From Candidatus Gemmiger excrementavium (GTDB taxonomy: Bacteria > Bacillota > Clostridia > Oscillospirales > Ruminococcaceae): DNA of 37,474 nucleotides. The position numbers and the translations under genes are program-made. Numbering within the stretch: position 1 is the stretch's first letter; every line of letters begins with the position of its first letter. The DNA lies in the NCBI GenBank assembly GCA_019116485.1, contig DXBO01000024.1, positions 1 to 37,474 of the forward strand, in the 5' to 3' direction. Shown one piece after another: positions 23,611 through 32,268 of the stretch. The notes beneath the pieces were generated by a model. It did no database searches. It saw only the letters and a list, made by a program, of their open reading frames with translations, and was not told the origin of the DNA.

Positions 23611-23757
23611 ATATTTCCACGGCTTTTGGCCGCTGTTGTTTGCCGTTTTGCGCAGTAAATCGAACACCCAGGCATCCGGGCCTGGATGTTGGCTTTATTG
23701 CTCAAACCGGGGGCAGGGCGGCCACGGTATAGAAAATCCAAACGAAGGAGAATCTCT

Positions 23758-25911
23758 ATGGCTTACGAATTTGCATCCAGGCTGGAAACTTTCCCCCATT
23801 ACCGCAAATTTGAGACCACCTTTGCGGGCCGTCCCTTTGTGGTGGAGACCGGCAAGATGTGCGGTCTGTCCAACGGCAGCGCCATGATCCGCTACGGCGA
23901 GACCTGCGTGCTGTGCAATGTCACCATGAGCGAGAAGCCCCGTGAGGGGGTGGACTTCTTCCCCCTGAGCGTGGAGTTTGAGGAAAAGCTCTATGCTGCC
24001 GGCCGCATTCCCGGCAGCTTCATGCGGCGTGAAGGGCGCCCCGGCGAACATGCGATCCTGTCCTCCCGCGTGGTGGACCGTCCCATCCGTCCGCTGTTCC
24101 CCAAGGACATGCGCAACGATGTCTGTGTCACCATGACCGTCATGAGCCTGGACCCCGATAACTCTGCCGAGATCACCGGTATGAACGGCGCGTCCCTGGC
24201 CATTGCCATGTCGGACATTCCCTGGAACGGTCCCATCGCCGGTGTGTTCGTGGGTCTGGTGGACGGCGAGATCGTCCTCAACCCCACCAAGGAACAGCGC
24301 GAGCGCAGCGATCTGGCCCTGACCCTGGCCGCCAGCCAGGAGAAAATCGTCATGATCGAGGCCGGCGCCAACGAAGTGGACGAAGAAACCATGATGCGCG
24401 CCATCAAGGCCGGCCACGAAGAGATCAAGAAGATGCTGGCTTTCATCAACGGCATCGTGGCCGAGATCGGCAAGCCCAAAAAGACCTTCACCCCGGTGGA
24501 GCTGGACCATGCCCTGCTGGCCGATGTCTACGCCAAGCATCTGGAGGAAGTCAAGGCTGCCATGGACACCGACGACAAGAATGTCCGTGACGCCGCTCTG
24601 CTGCCCATCATGGACGCCATTGCTGCCGAACACCCCGACCTGACTGCCGCCGACATTGACCTCATCAGCTACAAGCTGCAGAAAAAGGTGGTCCGTACCT
24701 GGCTGCTGGAGGACGGCAAGCGGGTAGATGGCCGCGGTATCAACGAAATTCGCCCCCTGGCTGCCGAAGTGGGTCTGCTGCCCCGGGTCCACGGCTCCGG
24801 TATGTTCACCCGTGGCCAGACCCAGGTGCTGACCATCTGCACCCTGGGCTCCACCAAGGATGCCCAGCTGATGGACGATCTTTCGGACAACCAGTACAAG
24901 CGGTACATCCATCACTACAACTTCCCGCCGTACTCTGTGGGTGAGGCCCGTGCCCCCCGCAGCCCCGGCCGCCGCGAGATCGGCCACGGCAACCTGGCGG
25001 AGCGCGCCTTGATTCCGGTCCTGCCCGACCAGGCCGAGTTCCCCTATACCATCCGCTGCGTGTCCGAGGTCCTGTCCTCCAATGGCTCCACCTCCCAGGC
25101 TTCCATCTGCGGTTCCACCCTGGCGCTGATGGATGCCGGTGTGCCCATCAAGGCACCGGTGGCCGGCATTTCCTGTGGCCTCATCACCGACGGTGACCCC
25201 CTGCAGGGTGGCCGCTGGATGACCATGCTGGACATCCAGGGCGTCGAGGACTTCCACGGCGACATGGACTTCAAAGTGGGCGGTACCCGCCGCGGCATCA
25301 CCGCCATCCAGATGGATATCAAGGTGGACGGCTTGACCTACGAGATCGTGGAAGAGGCGCTGGAGAAGTGCCGTAAGGGCCGCCTGTATATTCTGGATGA
25401 GATCATCAAGCCGGTCATTGCCGAACCGCGCGCCGAACTGTCCAAGTACGCGCCCAAGATGTTCAGCATGATGATCCCCGTGGACAAGATCAAGGATGTC
25501 ATCGGCAAGGGCGGCAAGGTCATCCAGGAAATGTGCGCCAACTTCAACTGCAAGATCGACATCGAGGAGGACGGTCACGTCTTTATCTCTGCGGTGGACC
25601 AGGAGGACGCCATGCGCGCCATCTCCACCATCAAGACCATCGTGGAGGACCCCGAGATCGGCGCCATCTACAAGGGCCGCGTCACCCGTCTGATGAACTT
25701 CGGCGCCTTTGTGGAGATCGCCCCCGGCAAGGAGGGCCTGGTCCACATCTCCAAGCTGGACGACCACCGTGTGGAACATGTGGAGGATGTCGTCGCTGTG
25801 GGCGACCCCATCTTTGTCATGGTTACTGACATCGACCAGCAGGGCCGTATCAACCTGTCCCGCAAGGACGCTCTGGCCGCCATCGCCAAAAAGCGCGCCC
25901 AGCAGCAGTAA
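23758..25911 (+). CDS. pnp: Polynucleotide phosphorylase
   Basis: A 717-residue PNPase, a trimeric 3'-to-5' exoribonuclease that uses phosphate to release nucleoside diphosphates and can also add tails. The first RNase PH domain (about 15-215), a helical linker and the second RNase PH domain (about 315-555, with RSPGRREIGHG and the DIQGVEDFHGDMDFKVGGT catalytic region) are followed by KH (IGKGGKVIQEM near 582) and S1 (YKGRVTRLMNFGAFVEIAPG). GAAGGAGAA precedes ATG 23758; the longer frame upstream has no such signal. A terminator follows. Confidence 0.96.
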   Translation: MAYEFASRLETFPHYRKFETTFAGRPFVVETGKMCGLSNGSAMIRYGETCVLCNVTMSEKPREGVDFFPLSVEFEEKLYAAGRIPGSFMRREGRPGEHAILSSRVVDRPIRPLFPKDMRNDVCVTMTVMSLDPDNSAEITGMNGASLAIAMSDIPWNGPIAGVFVGLVDGEIVLNPTKEQRERSDLALTLAASQEKIVMIEAGANEVDEETMMRAIKAGHEEIKKMLAFINGIVAEIGKPKKTFTPVELDHALLADVYAKHLEEVKAAMDTDDKNVRDAALLPIMDAIAAEHPDLTAADIDLISYKLQKKVVRTWLLEDGKRVDGRGINEIRPLAAEVGLLPRVHGSGMFTRGQTQVLTICTLGSTKDAQLMDDLSDNQYKRYIHHYNFPPYSVGEARAPRSPGRREIGHGNLAERALIPVLPDQAEFPYTIRCVSEVLSSNGSTSQASICGSTLALMDAGVPIKAPVAGISCGLITDGDPLQGGRWMTMLDIQGVEDFHGDMDFKVGGTRRGITAIQMDIKVDGLTYEIVEEALEKCRKGRLYILDEIIKPVIAEPRAELSKYAPKMFSMMIPVDKIKDVIGKGGKVIQEMCANFNCKIDIEEDGHVFISAVDQEDAMRAISTIKTIVEDPEIGAIYKGRVTRLMNFGAFVEIAPGKEGLVHISKLDDHRVEHVEDVVAVGDPIFVMVTDIDQQGRINLSRKDALAAIAKKRAQQQ

Positions 25912-25937
25912 TTTCTGCGCAATACAAAACACAAACC

Positions 25938-25975
25938 GCAGGGGCTTCCCAAAAAGGGAAGCCCCTGCTTCTTTG
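25938..25975 (+). terminator. Terminator of pnp
   Basis: A 13-bp perfect stem (25938-25950 with 25956-25968), an AAAAA loop and TTCTTTG. Confidence 0.85.
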
Positions 25976-25992
25976 TGCGCGATCAACAAAAT

Positions 25993-26025
25993 AAAGCGGC
26001 ATGGCCGGACAGGCCATGCCGCTTT
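25993..26025 (-). terminator. Terminator of ackA
   Basis: A 14-bp perfect stem (25993-26006 with 26012-26025). On the minus strand it ends in CTTTATTTTG. Confidence 0.8.
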
Positions 26026-26068
26026 GCGGCCAATCTTATTGTCTGCGCCCTGCGGCGCGGGGAGAATC

Positions 26069-27280
26069 TTACGCTTTGTCCAGAACTTCCTGGGTGTCGC
26101 GGGCGATCATCAGTTCCTCGTTGGTCTCGATGATCAGGGTACGCACCCGGGCGCCCCAGGCGGTCACTTCCACCACGTCGGTCTTCTGGTTGTGGGCGTC
26201 GCGGTTCTTGTCGGTGTCGATGCGGATGCCCAGCCAGTCCATGTGGTGGCAGATCTTGGCGCGGGAATCAGCGTCATGCTCGCCGATGCCGCCGGTGAAC
26301 ACGATGGCGTCCACGCCGCCCATGGCAGCAATGTAACTGCCGATGGTCTTCTTGATCTGGTAGTTCAGCATGTCGCTGGCCAGCTGCGCCCGGGGATTGC
26401 CCTCGGCGGCGGCCCGCTCCACGTCACGCTTGTCGCTGGAAACGCCGGACACACCCAGCAGACCGGATTTCTTGTTCAAAATCTCGTCCAGCGCATGGCC
26501 GGTGATCTCCAGATTGTACTTCAGGTAGTTGACCACCGAGGGGTCCAGGTCACCGCAGCGGGTGCCCATCATCAGGCCGGCCAGCGGAGTCATGCCCATG
26601 GAGGTGTCAATAACGCGGCCCTCGTCCACCGCGGCAATGGAGGAACCGTTGCCCAGGTGGCAGGTAATCAGCTTCAGGCGGCTGATGGGCTCTTCCAGGA
26701 ACTCGGCGGCGCGGTGGCTGACATACTTGTGGCTGGTGCCGTGGAAGCCGTAGCGGCGTACACCATACTTCTCATAATACTCATAGGGGATGGCGTACAT
26801 GTAGGCCTTGGGGGGCATGGTGGAGTGGAAAGCGGTGTCAAAGACGGCCACATTGGGCTTGTCCGCGCCGAATACCTTGTAGGATGCCTCAATACCCAGG
26901 ATGGCGGCGGGGTTGTGCAGCGGCGCCAGGGGAGACAGGTCGCGGATCGCCTTGATAACGTCGGGGGTGATGAGGCAGCTCTCCTTGAACTTTTCGCCGC
27001 CGTGGACCACCCGGTGGCCGATGGCGTCGATCTCGCCTACGCTGTCAATAACTTTGCCCGCACCGGTGGTCATCTTTTTGACCACCTCGCCGAAAGCCTC
27101 GGTGTGTGTGGGGAAGATGGCGGGTGTAGTGGCCTTGTTGCCGTTCCCCTCGTGGGTGATCATGCTGCTCTCCATGCCGATGCGCTCGCACAGACCTTTG
27201 CAAAGGACCTTCTCACCGTTCATATCGATGAGCTGGTACTTCAGGCTGGAAGAACCGCAGTTGATAACCAGAATGTTCAT
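26069..27280 (-). CDS. ackA: Acetate kinase
   Basis: A 403-residue acetate kinase of usual length. It converts acetyl phosphate and ADP to acetate and ATP, and the reverse. The N-terminal NCGSSSLKYQ, GHRVVHGGEKF, VFDTAFHSTMP, YGFHGTSHKYV, CHLGNGSS and DTSMGMTPLAG motifs are all present. AAGGAGG lies upstream of the ATG. No phosphotransacetylase gene is beside it. The promoter at 27339-27367 shares its -10 box with the divergent tmcAL side. Confidence 0.96.
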   Translation of the reverse strand: MNILVINCGSSSLKYQLIDMNGEKVLCKGLCERIGMESSMITHEGNGNKATTPAIFPTHTEAFGEVVKKMTTGAGKVIDSVGEIDAIGHRVVHGGEKFKESCLITPDVIKAIRDLSPLAPLHNPAAILGIEASYKVFGADKPNVAVFDTAFHSTMPPKAYMYAIPYEYYEKYGVRRYGFHGTSHKYVSHRAAEFLEEPISRLKLITCHLGNGSSIAAVDEGRVIDTSMGMTPLAGLMMGTRCGDLDPSVVNYLKYNLEITGHALDEILNKKSGLLGVSGVSSDKRDVERAAAEGNPRAQLASDMLNYQIKKTIGSYIAAMGGVDAIVFTGGIGEHDADSRAKICHHMDWLGIRIDTDKNRDAHNQKTDVVEVTAWGARVRTLIIETNEELMIARDTQEVLDKA

Positions 27281-27338
27281 GGATTTTCCTCCTTACAAAG
27301 TGGCGGTGATAAGTTACGCTTCTCGAATCGTTGATTTT

Positions 27339-27367
27339 ATTATATAATGGGGTCGAGGAATTTTCAA
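27339..27367 (-). promoter_or_regulatory. Sigma-A promoter of ackA with a -10 shared by the divergent strand
   Basis: On the minus strand TTGAAA (27362-27367), a 17-bp spacer and TATAAT (27339-27344). ATTATATAAT (27339-27348) is a perfect palindrome, so a TATAAT also faces tmcAL on the plus strand (27343-27348), with a weak -35 (TTCTCG, 27320-27325). Confidence 0.8.
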
Positions 27368-27416
27368 GCACAATAAACGCAAGATAGCACAATTTTTGCA
27401 CAGTAGGAGAAGGAAT

Positions 27417-28583
27417 ATGGAATTTGCGGGCATCATTGCCGAATACGATCCATTTCATAACGGGCATGCTGCGCAGCTGGCGGCGGTACGCCGGGCGGGG
27501 GCCCGGTGCGTGGCGGTCTGCCTGAGCAGCGGTGCGGTACAGCGGGGCGGCGTACCCATTCTGCCGGAATCGGTACGGGTGCGTGCCGCGCTGAACGCGG
27601 GGGCAGACCTGGTGGTGGCGCTGCCGGCGCCCTACGCCTGTGCCACGGCGGAACAGTTTGCCGCTGCCGGGGTGGCACTGCTGGCTGCCTTGGGGTGCGA
27701 TACGCTGGCCTTTGGGGCGGAAACGCCCGATGCCGCCCGCCTGATGGAAGCCGCGGCCCTGTTGCAGGGGGTGGCCATCCAGCCGGAAATCCGTCGCCGC
27801 TTGGCCACCGGCCAGACCTATGCCGCCGCCCGGGCCGCCGCTGCAGAACAGCTTTGCCCCGGGGCAGGGGCACTGCTGCGCACCCCCAACAACATTTTGG
27901 GCATTGAGTACTGTAAAGCCATCCAGGCCCAGGGGGCGGCACTGACGCCCTTCCCGCTGCCCCGGCTGGGGGCGGACCACGGCGGAGCGCCGGGGGAACA
28001 CGACGGCATACCCATGGCCAGCGCCAGCCATCTGCGGGGCCTGCCCTGGCTGAAATGGGCACCTTTTGTACCCCAGGCAGCCATGGACCTGTACCGCGAG
28101 GCAGCTGCCCAAGGGCTGATGCTGGACCCGCGCCGGTGGGAGACCGCCTTGCTGGCGCTGCTGCGGGCGGCCCCGCCGAAATCCTTTGCTGCGGTGCGCG
28201 GCGTCAGCGAGGGGCTGGAACACCGCCTGGCGGCCGCCGTGCGGGAAGCTGCCGGGTTGGAGGACCTGTACGGCCACCTTAAAACCAAACGCTACCCCCA
28301 TGCCCGGCTGCGCCGCCTGGCGCTGGACGCGGCGCTGGGCATTCCGGCGGAGCTTCCGCCGCCGCCCTACCTTCATGTGCTGGGAGCCAGGCGGGAGGCG
28401 TTGCCTCGGCTCAAACAGGCGGCGCTGCCTGCGGGGACTTCTCTGGCCGATTTGGCACGGACAAGCCCGGCAGCAGGGGAGGTCGCCGCGCTGCATAGCC
28501 GGGCAGTGGACCTGTCGGCCTTGTGTCGCGAAAAAATTCATCCCATGGGGCTTGCCTTTACGGCAAAAGCGGTGGTATTATAA
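27417..28583 (+). CDS. tmcAL: tRNA(Met) cytidine acetate ligase TmcAL (YlbM)
   Basis: A 388-residue member of the TmcAL/YlbM family, which activates acetate with ATP to acetylate C34 of the elongator tRNA-Met anticodon. The N-terminal GIIAEYDPFHNGHAAQL carries the HxGH nucleotidyltransferase motif; LSSGAVQRGGVPIL, GADLVVALPAPYA and TPNNILGIEYCKAI are further family motifs. GGAGAAGGA is directly before ATG 27417. It diverges from ackA over a 136-base region, putting two acetate-using enzymes side by side. Confidence 0.87.
   Translation: MEFAGIIAEYDPFHNGHAAQLAAVRRAGARCVAVCLSSGAVQRGGVPILPESVRVRAALNAGADLVVALPAPYACATAEQFAAAGVALLAALGCDTLAFGAETPDAARLMEAAALLQGVAIQPEIRRRLATGQTYAAARAAAAEQLCPGAGALLRTPNNILGIEYCKAIQAQGAALTPFPLPRLGADHGGAPGEHDGIPMASASHLRGLPWLKWAPFVPQAAMDLYREAAAQGLMLDPRRWETALLALLRAAPPKSFAAVRGVSEGLEHRLAAAVREAAGLEDLYGHLKTKRYPHARLRRLALDAALGIPAELPPPPYLHVLGARREALPRLKQAALPAGTSLADLARTSPAAGEVAALHSRAVDLSALCREKIHPMGLAFTAKAVVL
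28552..28581 (+). promoter_or_regulatory. Possible promoter of the FAD oxidoreductase gene
   Basis: TTGCCT (28552-28557), an 18-bp spacer and TATTAT (28576-28581) at the very end of tmcAL. Confidence 0.45.
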
Positions 28584-28611
28584 AGAATATGGAGAAAAAA
28601 TGCGCAGTAAA

Positions 28612-28630
28612 GCAACTTTGTTGCATTTTT
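28612..28630 (+). terminator. Short hairpin with T tract before the oxidoreductase gene
   Basis: GCAAC (28612-28616) pairs with GTTGC (28620-28624), followed by ATTTTT; an outer TGCGC/GCGCA pair encloses it. It may terminate tmcAL transcripts or act as an attenuator. Confidence 0.45.
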
Positions 28631-28665
28631 AACGCGCAAAATTTGTACGAAAAAAGGAGAATACG

Positions 28666-29946
28666 ATGGCGCTGCATGTAATGGACGAAGCCAACCACTG
28701 CCTGGGATGCAAGAATCCCCGCTGCCAACAGGGCTGCCCGATCCACACCAACATCCCCGAAGTGATCCGTCTGCTCAAAGACAACAAGCTCAACGAAGCG
28801 GGCAAGATGCTCTTCGAGAATAACCCCCTCACCACTGTGTGTTCGCTGGTTTGCAACCACGAGAACCAGTGCGAGGGCCACTGCGTGCGCGGCATCAAAG
28901 GGGCACCGGTGCATTTTTCCGTCATCGAAAACTACATCTCCTCCACCTATGCCAGCCAGATGACCCGTGGCCCCGCCACGCCCAACGGCAAAAAGGCAGC
29001 CATCGTGGGGTCCGGCCCGGCGGGTCTGACCATTGCGGTGATCCTGGCCCGCTATGGCTACGATGTGACCATCTTTGAAAGCCACGACAAAATCGGCGGT
29101 GTGCTGCGTTACGGTATCCCGGAATTCCGGCTGCCCAAGTCAGTTCTGGATGATTTCGAGTACCGCCATCTCCGCCTTAAGGATATCAAGGTCCGCCCCA
29201 ACACCGATATCGGCAAGGCCCTGCGCATCGAGGATTTGTTCCGGGACGGCTACAAATCCATCTTTATCGGCACCGGCGTCTGGCGGCCCAACGCCCTGCA
29301 CATCAAGGGCGAAAGCCTGGGCCATGTCCATTTTGCCATCAACTACCTGCAGAACCCCGACGTCTACCATCTGGGCAGCCGCCTCATCGTCATTGGCGCG
29401 GGCAATGCGGCCATGGACGTCTGCCGCACGGCGCTGCGAAACGGCACCCGCCATGTGGAGTGCTTCTCGCTGACCAAAAAGGTCACGGCCAGCGACTACG
29501 AGGCCAGCTATGCCAAGCTGGAAGGCGTGATGTTCCACTACAACAAAAAACCGCTGGAAATCACTGAGCGTGGTGTGGTGTTCTGCGACTTGGACGAGGC
29601 CGAGGACGGCACCCTGACCGAAATCCCCGGCAGCGAGCGGCTCTATCCGTCGGACAGCGTCATCGTGTCCATCAGCCAGGGCCCCTGCACCACCATCACC
29701 GAGGACGAGAAGGAACTCAAGACCAACGAGCGCGGTCTTTTTGTCACCGATGAAGTAGGCCGTACCAATGTGCCCGGCATCTTTGCCAGCGGCGACGCCG
29801 TCAAGGGCGCCCGCACCGTGGTGGAGGCGGTGGCCTACAGCAAAAAGGTGGCCGAGGCCATGCACGAGTACATGCAGACGCTGCCCCCCGAGGGGCCCGA
29901 CCCTTACGCCGACGTGCCGGTAGTAGCCTACGAGGACGGCAACTGA
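28666..29946 (+). CDS. NAD(P)H-dependent FAD/Fe-S oxidoreductase, glutamate synthase small-subunit type
   Basis: A 426-residue protein of the GltD/NfnB/PreT superfamily. The N-terminal Fe-S region has CLGCKNPRCQQGCP and CSLVCNHENQCEGHC. An FAD-binding VGSGPAGLT motif (about 109-117) and an NAD(P)-binding VIGAGNAAMDV motif follow, and GIFASGDAVKGARTVVEA ends the FAD fold. No glutamate synthase large-subunit gene is adjacent, so it may serve as a stand-alone NAD(P)H:acceptor oxidoreductase. AAAGGAG lies upstream. Its gene ends 28 bases before the lipoprotein start. Confidence 0.85.
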   Translation: MALHVMDEANHCLGCKNPRCQQGCPIHTNIPEVIRLLKDNKLNEAGKMLFENNPLTTVCSLVCNHENQCEGHCVRGIKGAPVHFSVIENYISSTYASQMTRGPATPNGKKAAIVGSGPAGLTIAVILARYGYDVTIFESHDKIGGVLRYGIPEFRLPKSVLDDFEYRHLRLKDIKVRPNTDIGKALRIEDLFRDGYKSIFIGTGVWRPNALHIKGESLGHVHFAINYLQNPDVYHLGSRLIVIGAGNAAMDVCRTALRNGTRHVECFSLTKKVTASDYEASYAKLEGVMFHYNKKPLEITERGVVFCDLDEAEDGTLTEIPGSERLYPSDSVIVSISQGPCTTITEDEKELKTNERGLFVTDEVGRTNVPGIFASGDAVKGARTVVEAVAYSKKVAEAMHEYMQTLPPEGPDPYADVPVVAYEDGN

Positions 29947-29974
29947 AACTGTCCTGAAAAGGAGGGTTGCACGG

Positions 29975-31261
29975 ATGAAAAAGCGGTATTTCCTGGCAGC
30001 GTCGGTCCTTTTGCTCACCGCCTGTACGGCCCCTGACGCGGACATTGCACCATCCAATGCCCCGGCGCCGCAGACGCCGGAAACAGCAGTTTCCACCCCA
30101 ACCCCTGCGCCTACCGAGGAACCAACCCTGCCGCTGTGCTGGATCGGCGAGTGCAACAGCCAGGGGTTCTATCAGCGGGAACCCATCTATGATGCAACTA
30201 CCTATGCCTATGGCGGCGGTGGCATCATGGCCCATTACTTTGACTTCGCCAATGCCACCGAGGAGATCGTCGGGGAACCGCTGGACCTGAAAACGGCCAA
30301 TCTGCATCTGTATGCGGACGAAGAATCCCTCTATTGGTTCTGGTCCGGCAGGATCACCGATACGCCGATCCTGCTGCGCAGTGACCTGGACGGCAGCAAC
30401 CGGCAGCCGCTCTATGATTTCCCCCAGGGGACTTCGCTGGGCGTCTGGAACGGTGGACTGGCCGGTGACGGTACGGCGCTGTATTTCGCGTATTGCCATA
30501 TTTCCGATGACCCGGCGGTTCTTGACGACTATGAACTGGTCCGCCTGGACCCTGAAACGAAAACGCTGGAAACCATTACGGAATGGGACCCTTTCAGCGG
30601 GGAACTGGTGGGGGTATGGGATGGTCGATTGCTTATCACCCGCACGACCCTGGCGGACGATTGCTCGCTGGAGCCTGTCTGCGAACATTACCGTGTGGCC
30701 AATACCGAGGAACTGAAACCCGGGGTGACCACCTCGCTCTGCGCCTTGAACCCGCTTACCGGCACCGAAGAGGTACTGTACAGCTGCCCCGGCTGGCGGC
30801 TGGACCGGGAACTGGCAGAGGATGCCCTGTGGTTTGAAGACGAAGAAGGCCGTATACTCTGCCGCCCGCTGGGCGAAACCGAAGACACGGTGGTGACCCG
30901 GCTGCCCCGGGCCATGCAGATCATGGGCATCTATACCGAGGATATCCTGCTGTACGGCCAGGAGGACGGCCAGGAGTGGCTTTACGTCTATAACCGTGGG
31001 GACGGTACGCTGACACGCAGTCCTCAGCGCCGTTGGATCGGCGAGGAGGACCGGCCCATCTGGGTGGTGTGCGAGGCCGGACCGGGGCAGTATCTGGTGT
31101 GGGACGATGCCTCCACCGGTATGCAGCAGCTGGCCCGGGCGGACGGCACCCAGTACCTGATCGACGGGTATGCCCGGTATGCCATTGCCAGCCGGGAGTC
31201 CCTGCTGGACAAATCTGTCCCGATGACGCCCGTGACCCGGCCGGGGACCCCCTGGAATTAA
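29975..31261 (+). CDS. Putative lipoprotein, beta-propeller-like
   Basis: A 428-residue protein with a lipoprotein signal: MKKRYFLAASVLLLTAC with lipobox LTAC, Cys17 being the likely lipidated residue. A Thr/Pro-rich linker follows (residues 18-52), then a repetitive domain with LYADEESLYWFWSG and ILLRSDLDGSNRQPLYD-type strands that suggests a beta-propeller of the DUF5050 style. It should be anchored outside the cell membrane. Function unknown. GGAGGG lies about 10 bases before the ATG. The gene is in line with the oxidoreductase and the kinase, but a shared function is not evident. Confidence 0.75.
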   Translation: MKKRYFLAASVLLLTACTAPDADIAPSNAPAPQTPETAVSTPTPAPTEEPTLPLCWIGECNSQGFYQREPIYDATTYAYGGGGIMAHYFDFANATEEIVGEPLDLKTANLHLYADEESLYWFWSGRITDTPILLRSDLDGSNRQPLYDFPQGTSLGVWNGGLAGDGTALYFAYCHISDDPAVLDDYELVRLDPETKTLETITEWDPFSGELVGVWDGRLLITRTTLADDCSLEPVCEHYRVANTEELKPGVTTSLCALNPLTGTEEVLYSCPGWRLDRELAEDALWFEDEEGRILCRPLGETEDTVVTRLPRAMQIMGIYTEDILLYGQEDGQEWLYVYNRGDGTLTRSPQRRWIGEEDRPIWVVCEAGPGQYLVWDDASTGMQQLARADGTQYLIDGYARYAIASRESLLDKSVPMTPVTRPGTPWN

Positions 31262-31283
31262 AACAGCAAGAAGGAACCTGTCT

Positions 31284-32189
31284 ATGATCTATACCGTGAC
31301 ATTCAACCCGGCCATCGACTATGTGGTGCGGCTGGCCGAACCGCTGCAGGCGGGGGCCGTCAATCGCGCGGCGGGGGAGGACTGTGTGCTGGGCGGCAAG
31401 GGCATCAACGTGTCCGGCGTGCTGGCCCAGCTGGGCTGCCCCAGCGTGGCCCTGGGCTTTGTGGCCGGGGAGACCGGCGCCTGGCTGGAACGGGGCCTGG
31501 CCGCCCAGGGGCTGCGGACGGATTTCATCCATCTGCCCGAAGGCATGACCCGCATCAACGTCAAGATCAAGGCGGACCAGGAGACCGAACTCAACGGCGC
31601 CGGGCCTGCCATCCCGCCCCAGGCCATGGAGGCGCTGTATGCCAAGCTGGACGCGCTGCAGCCCGGGGACATCCTGGTGCTGGCGGGCAGCATCCCCGCC
31701 AGTCTGCCCGCCGATACCTATGAGAAAATTCTCTCCCGGCTGCAAGGGCGGGGTGTGGACGCCGTGGTGGATGCCGCAGGGCCGCTGCTGGCTCGGGTAC
31801 TGCCCTACAGACCGTTTCTTATCAAACCCAACCACCACGAACTGGCCGAATTGGCAGGCCGGGCACTGCATGGCGATGGCGAAATCGAAGCTGCCGCCCG
31901 GGAACTGCAGGCCCAAGGGGCGCGCAATGTGCTGGTGAGCATGGCGGGGGATGGCGCCCTGCTGCTGGATGAAACCGGCGCTGTCCATCGCATGGGTACG
32001 CCCCGGGGCACGGTGGTGAACAGCGTGGGGGCAGGGGACAGCATGCTGGCCGGTTTTGTGGCCGGGTACCTGCAAAGCGGTTCTTATCAGAACGCCCTGC
32101 GCCTGGGGACGGCCTGCGGCAGCGCTACGGCGTTCAGCCTGGGCCTGGCAGACCGGCAGACCATAGACTGCCTGCTGCAGACATTGTAG
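31284..32189 (+). CDS. PfkB-family sugar kinase, 1-phosphofructokinase type (FruK-like)
   Basis: A 301-residue ribokinase-fold enzyme. The start IYTVTFNPAIDYVVRL and VLGGKGINVSGVLAQLG match the FruK/LacC group. The catalytic GAGDSM motif has Asp252, and the KPNHHELAEL segment is also typical. It would phosphorylate fructose-1-phosphate to fructose-1,6-bisphosphate, or tagatose-6-phosphate, in the cytoplasm. No fructose PTS gene or FruR/DeoR regulator is adjacent, so the substrate is uncertain. AGAAGGAA precedes the ATG. Confidence 0.85.
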   Translation: MIYTVTFNPAIDYVVRLAEPLQAGAVNRAAGEDCVLGGKGINVSGVLAQLGCPSVALGFVAGETGAWLERGLAAQGLRTDFIHLPEGMTRINVKIKADQETELNGAGPAIPPQAMEALYAKLDALQPGDILVLAGSIPASLPADTYEKILSRLQGRGVDAVVDAAGPLLARVLPYRPFLIKPNHHELAELAGRALHGDGEIEAAARELQAQGARNVLVSMAGDGALLLDETGAVHRMGTPRGTVVNSVGAGDSMLAGFVAGYLQSGSYQNALRLGTACGSATAFSLGLADRQTIDCLLQTL

Positions 32190-32195
32190 AAAGTG

Positions 32196-32226
32196 AAACC
32201 CGGCGGGGTTGCCCCTGCCGGGTTTG
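32196..32226 (+). terminator. Terminator of the sugar kinase gene
   Basis: A 9-bp outer stem (32196-32204 with 32217-32225) and an inner GGGG/CCCC stem with one bulged T. The TTTG tail is short. The -35 box of the next promoter lies in its loop. Confidence 0.75.
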
Positions 32227-32237
32227 TGTGTTATGAT
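32209..32237 (+). promoter_or_regulatory. Promoter of the tyrosine phosphatase gene, overlapping the terminator
   Basis: TTGCCC (32209-32214), a 17-bp spacer and TATGAT (32232-32237). The -35 box lies in the loop and inner arm of the terminator hairpin. Confidence 0.6.
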
Positions 32238-32268
32238 AACAAAAGGATTTATAGGGGAGGGGAGACCG

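Noticed and set aside
23695-25989. Very long minus-strand open frame opposite pnp
   Set aside because: Same reasoning: an antisense shadow of a highly conserved gene in GC-rich codon use.
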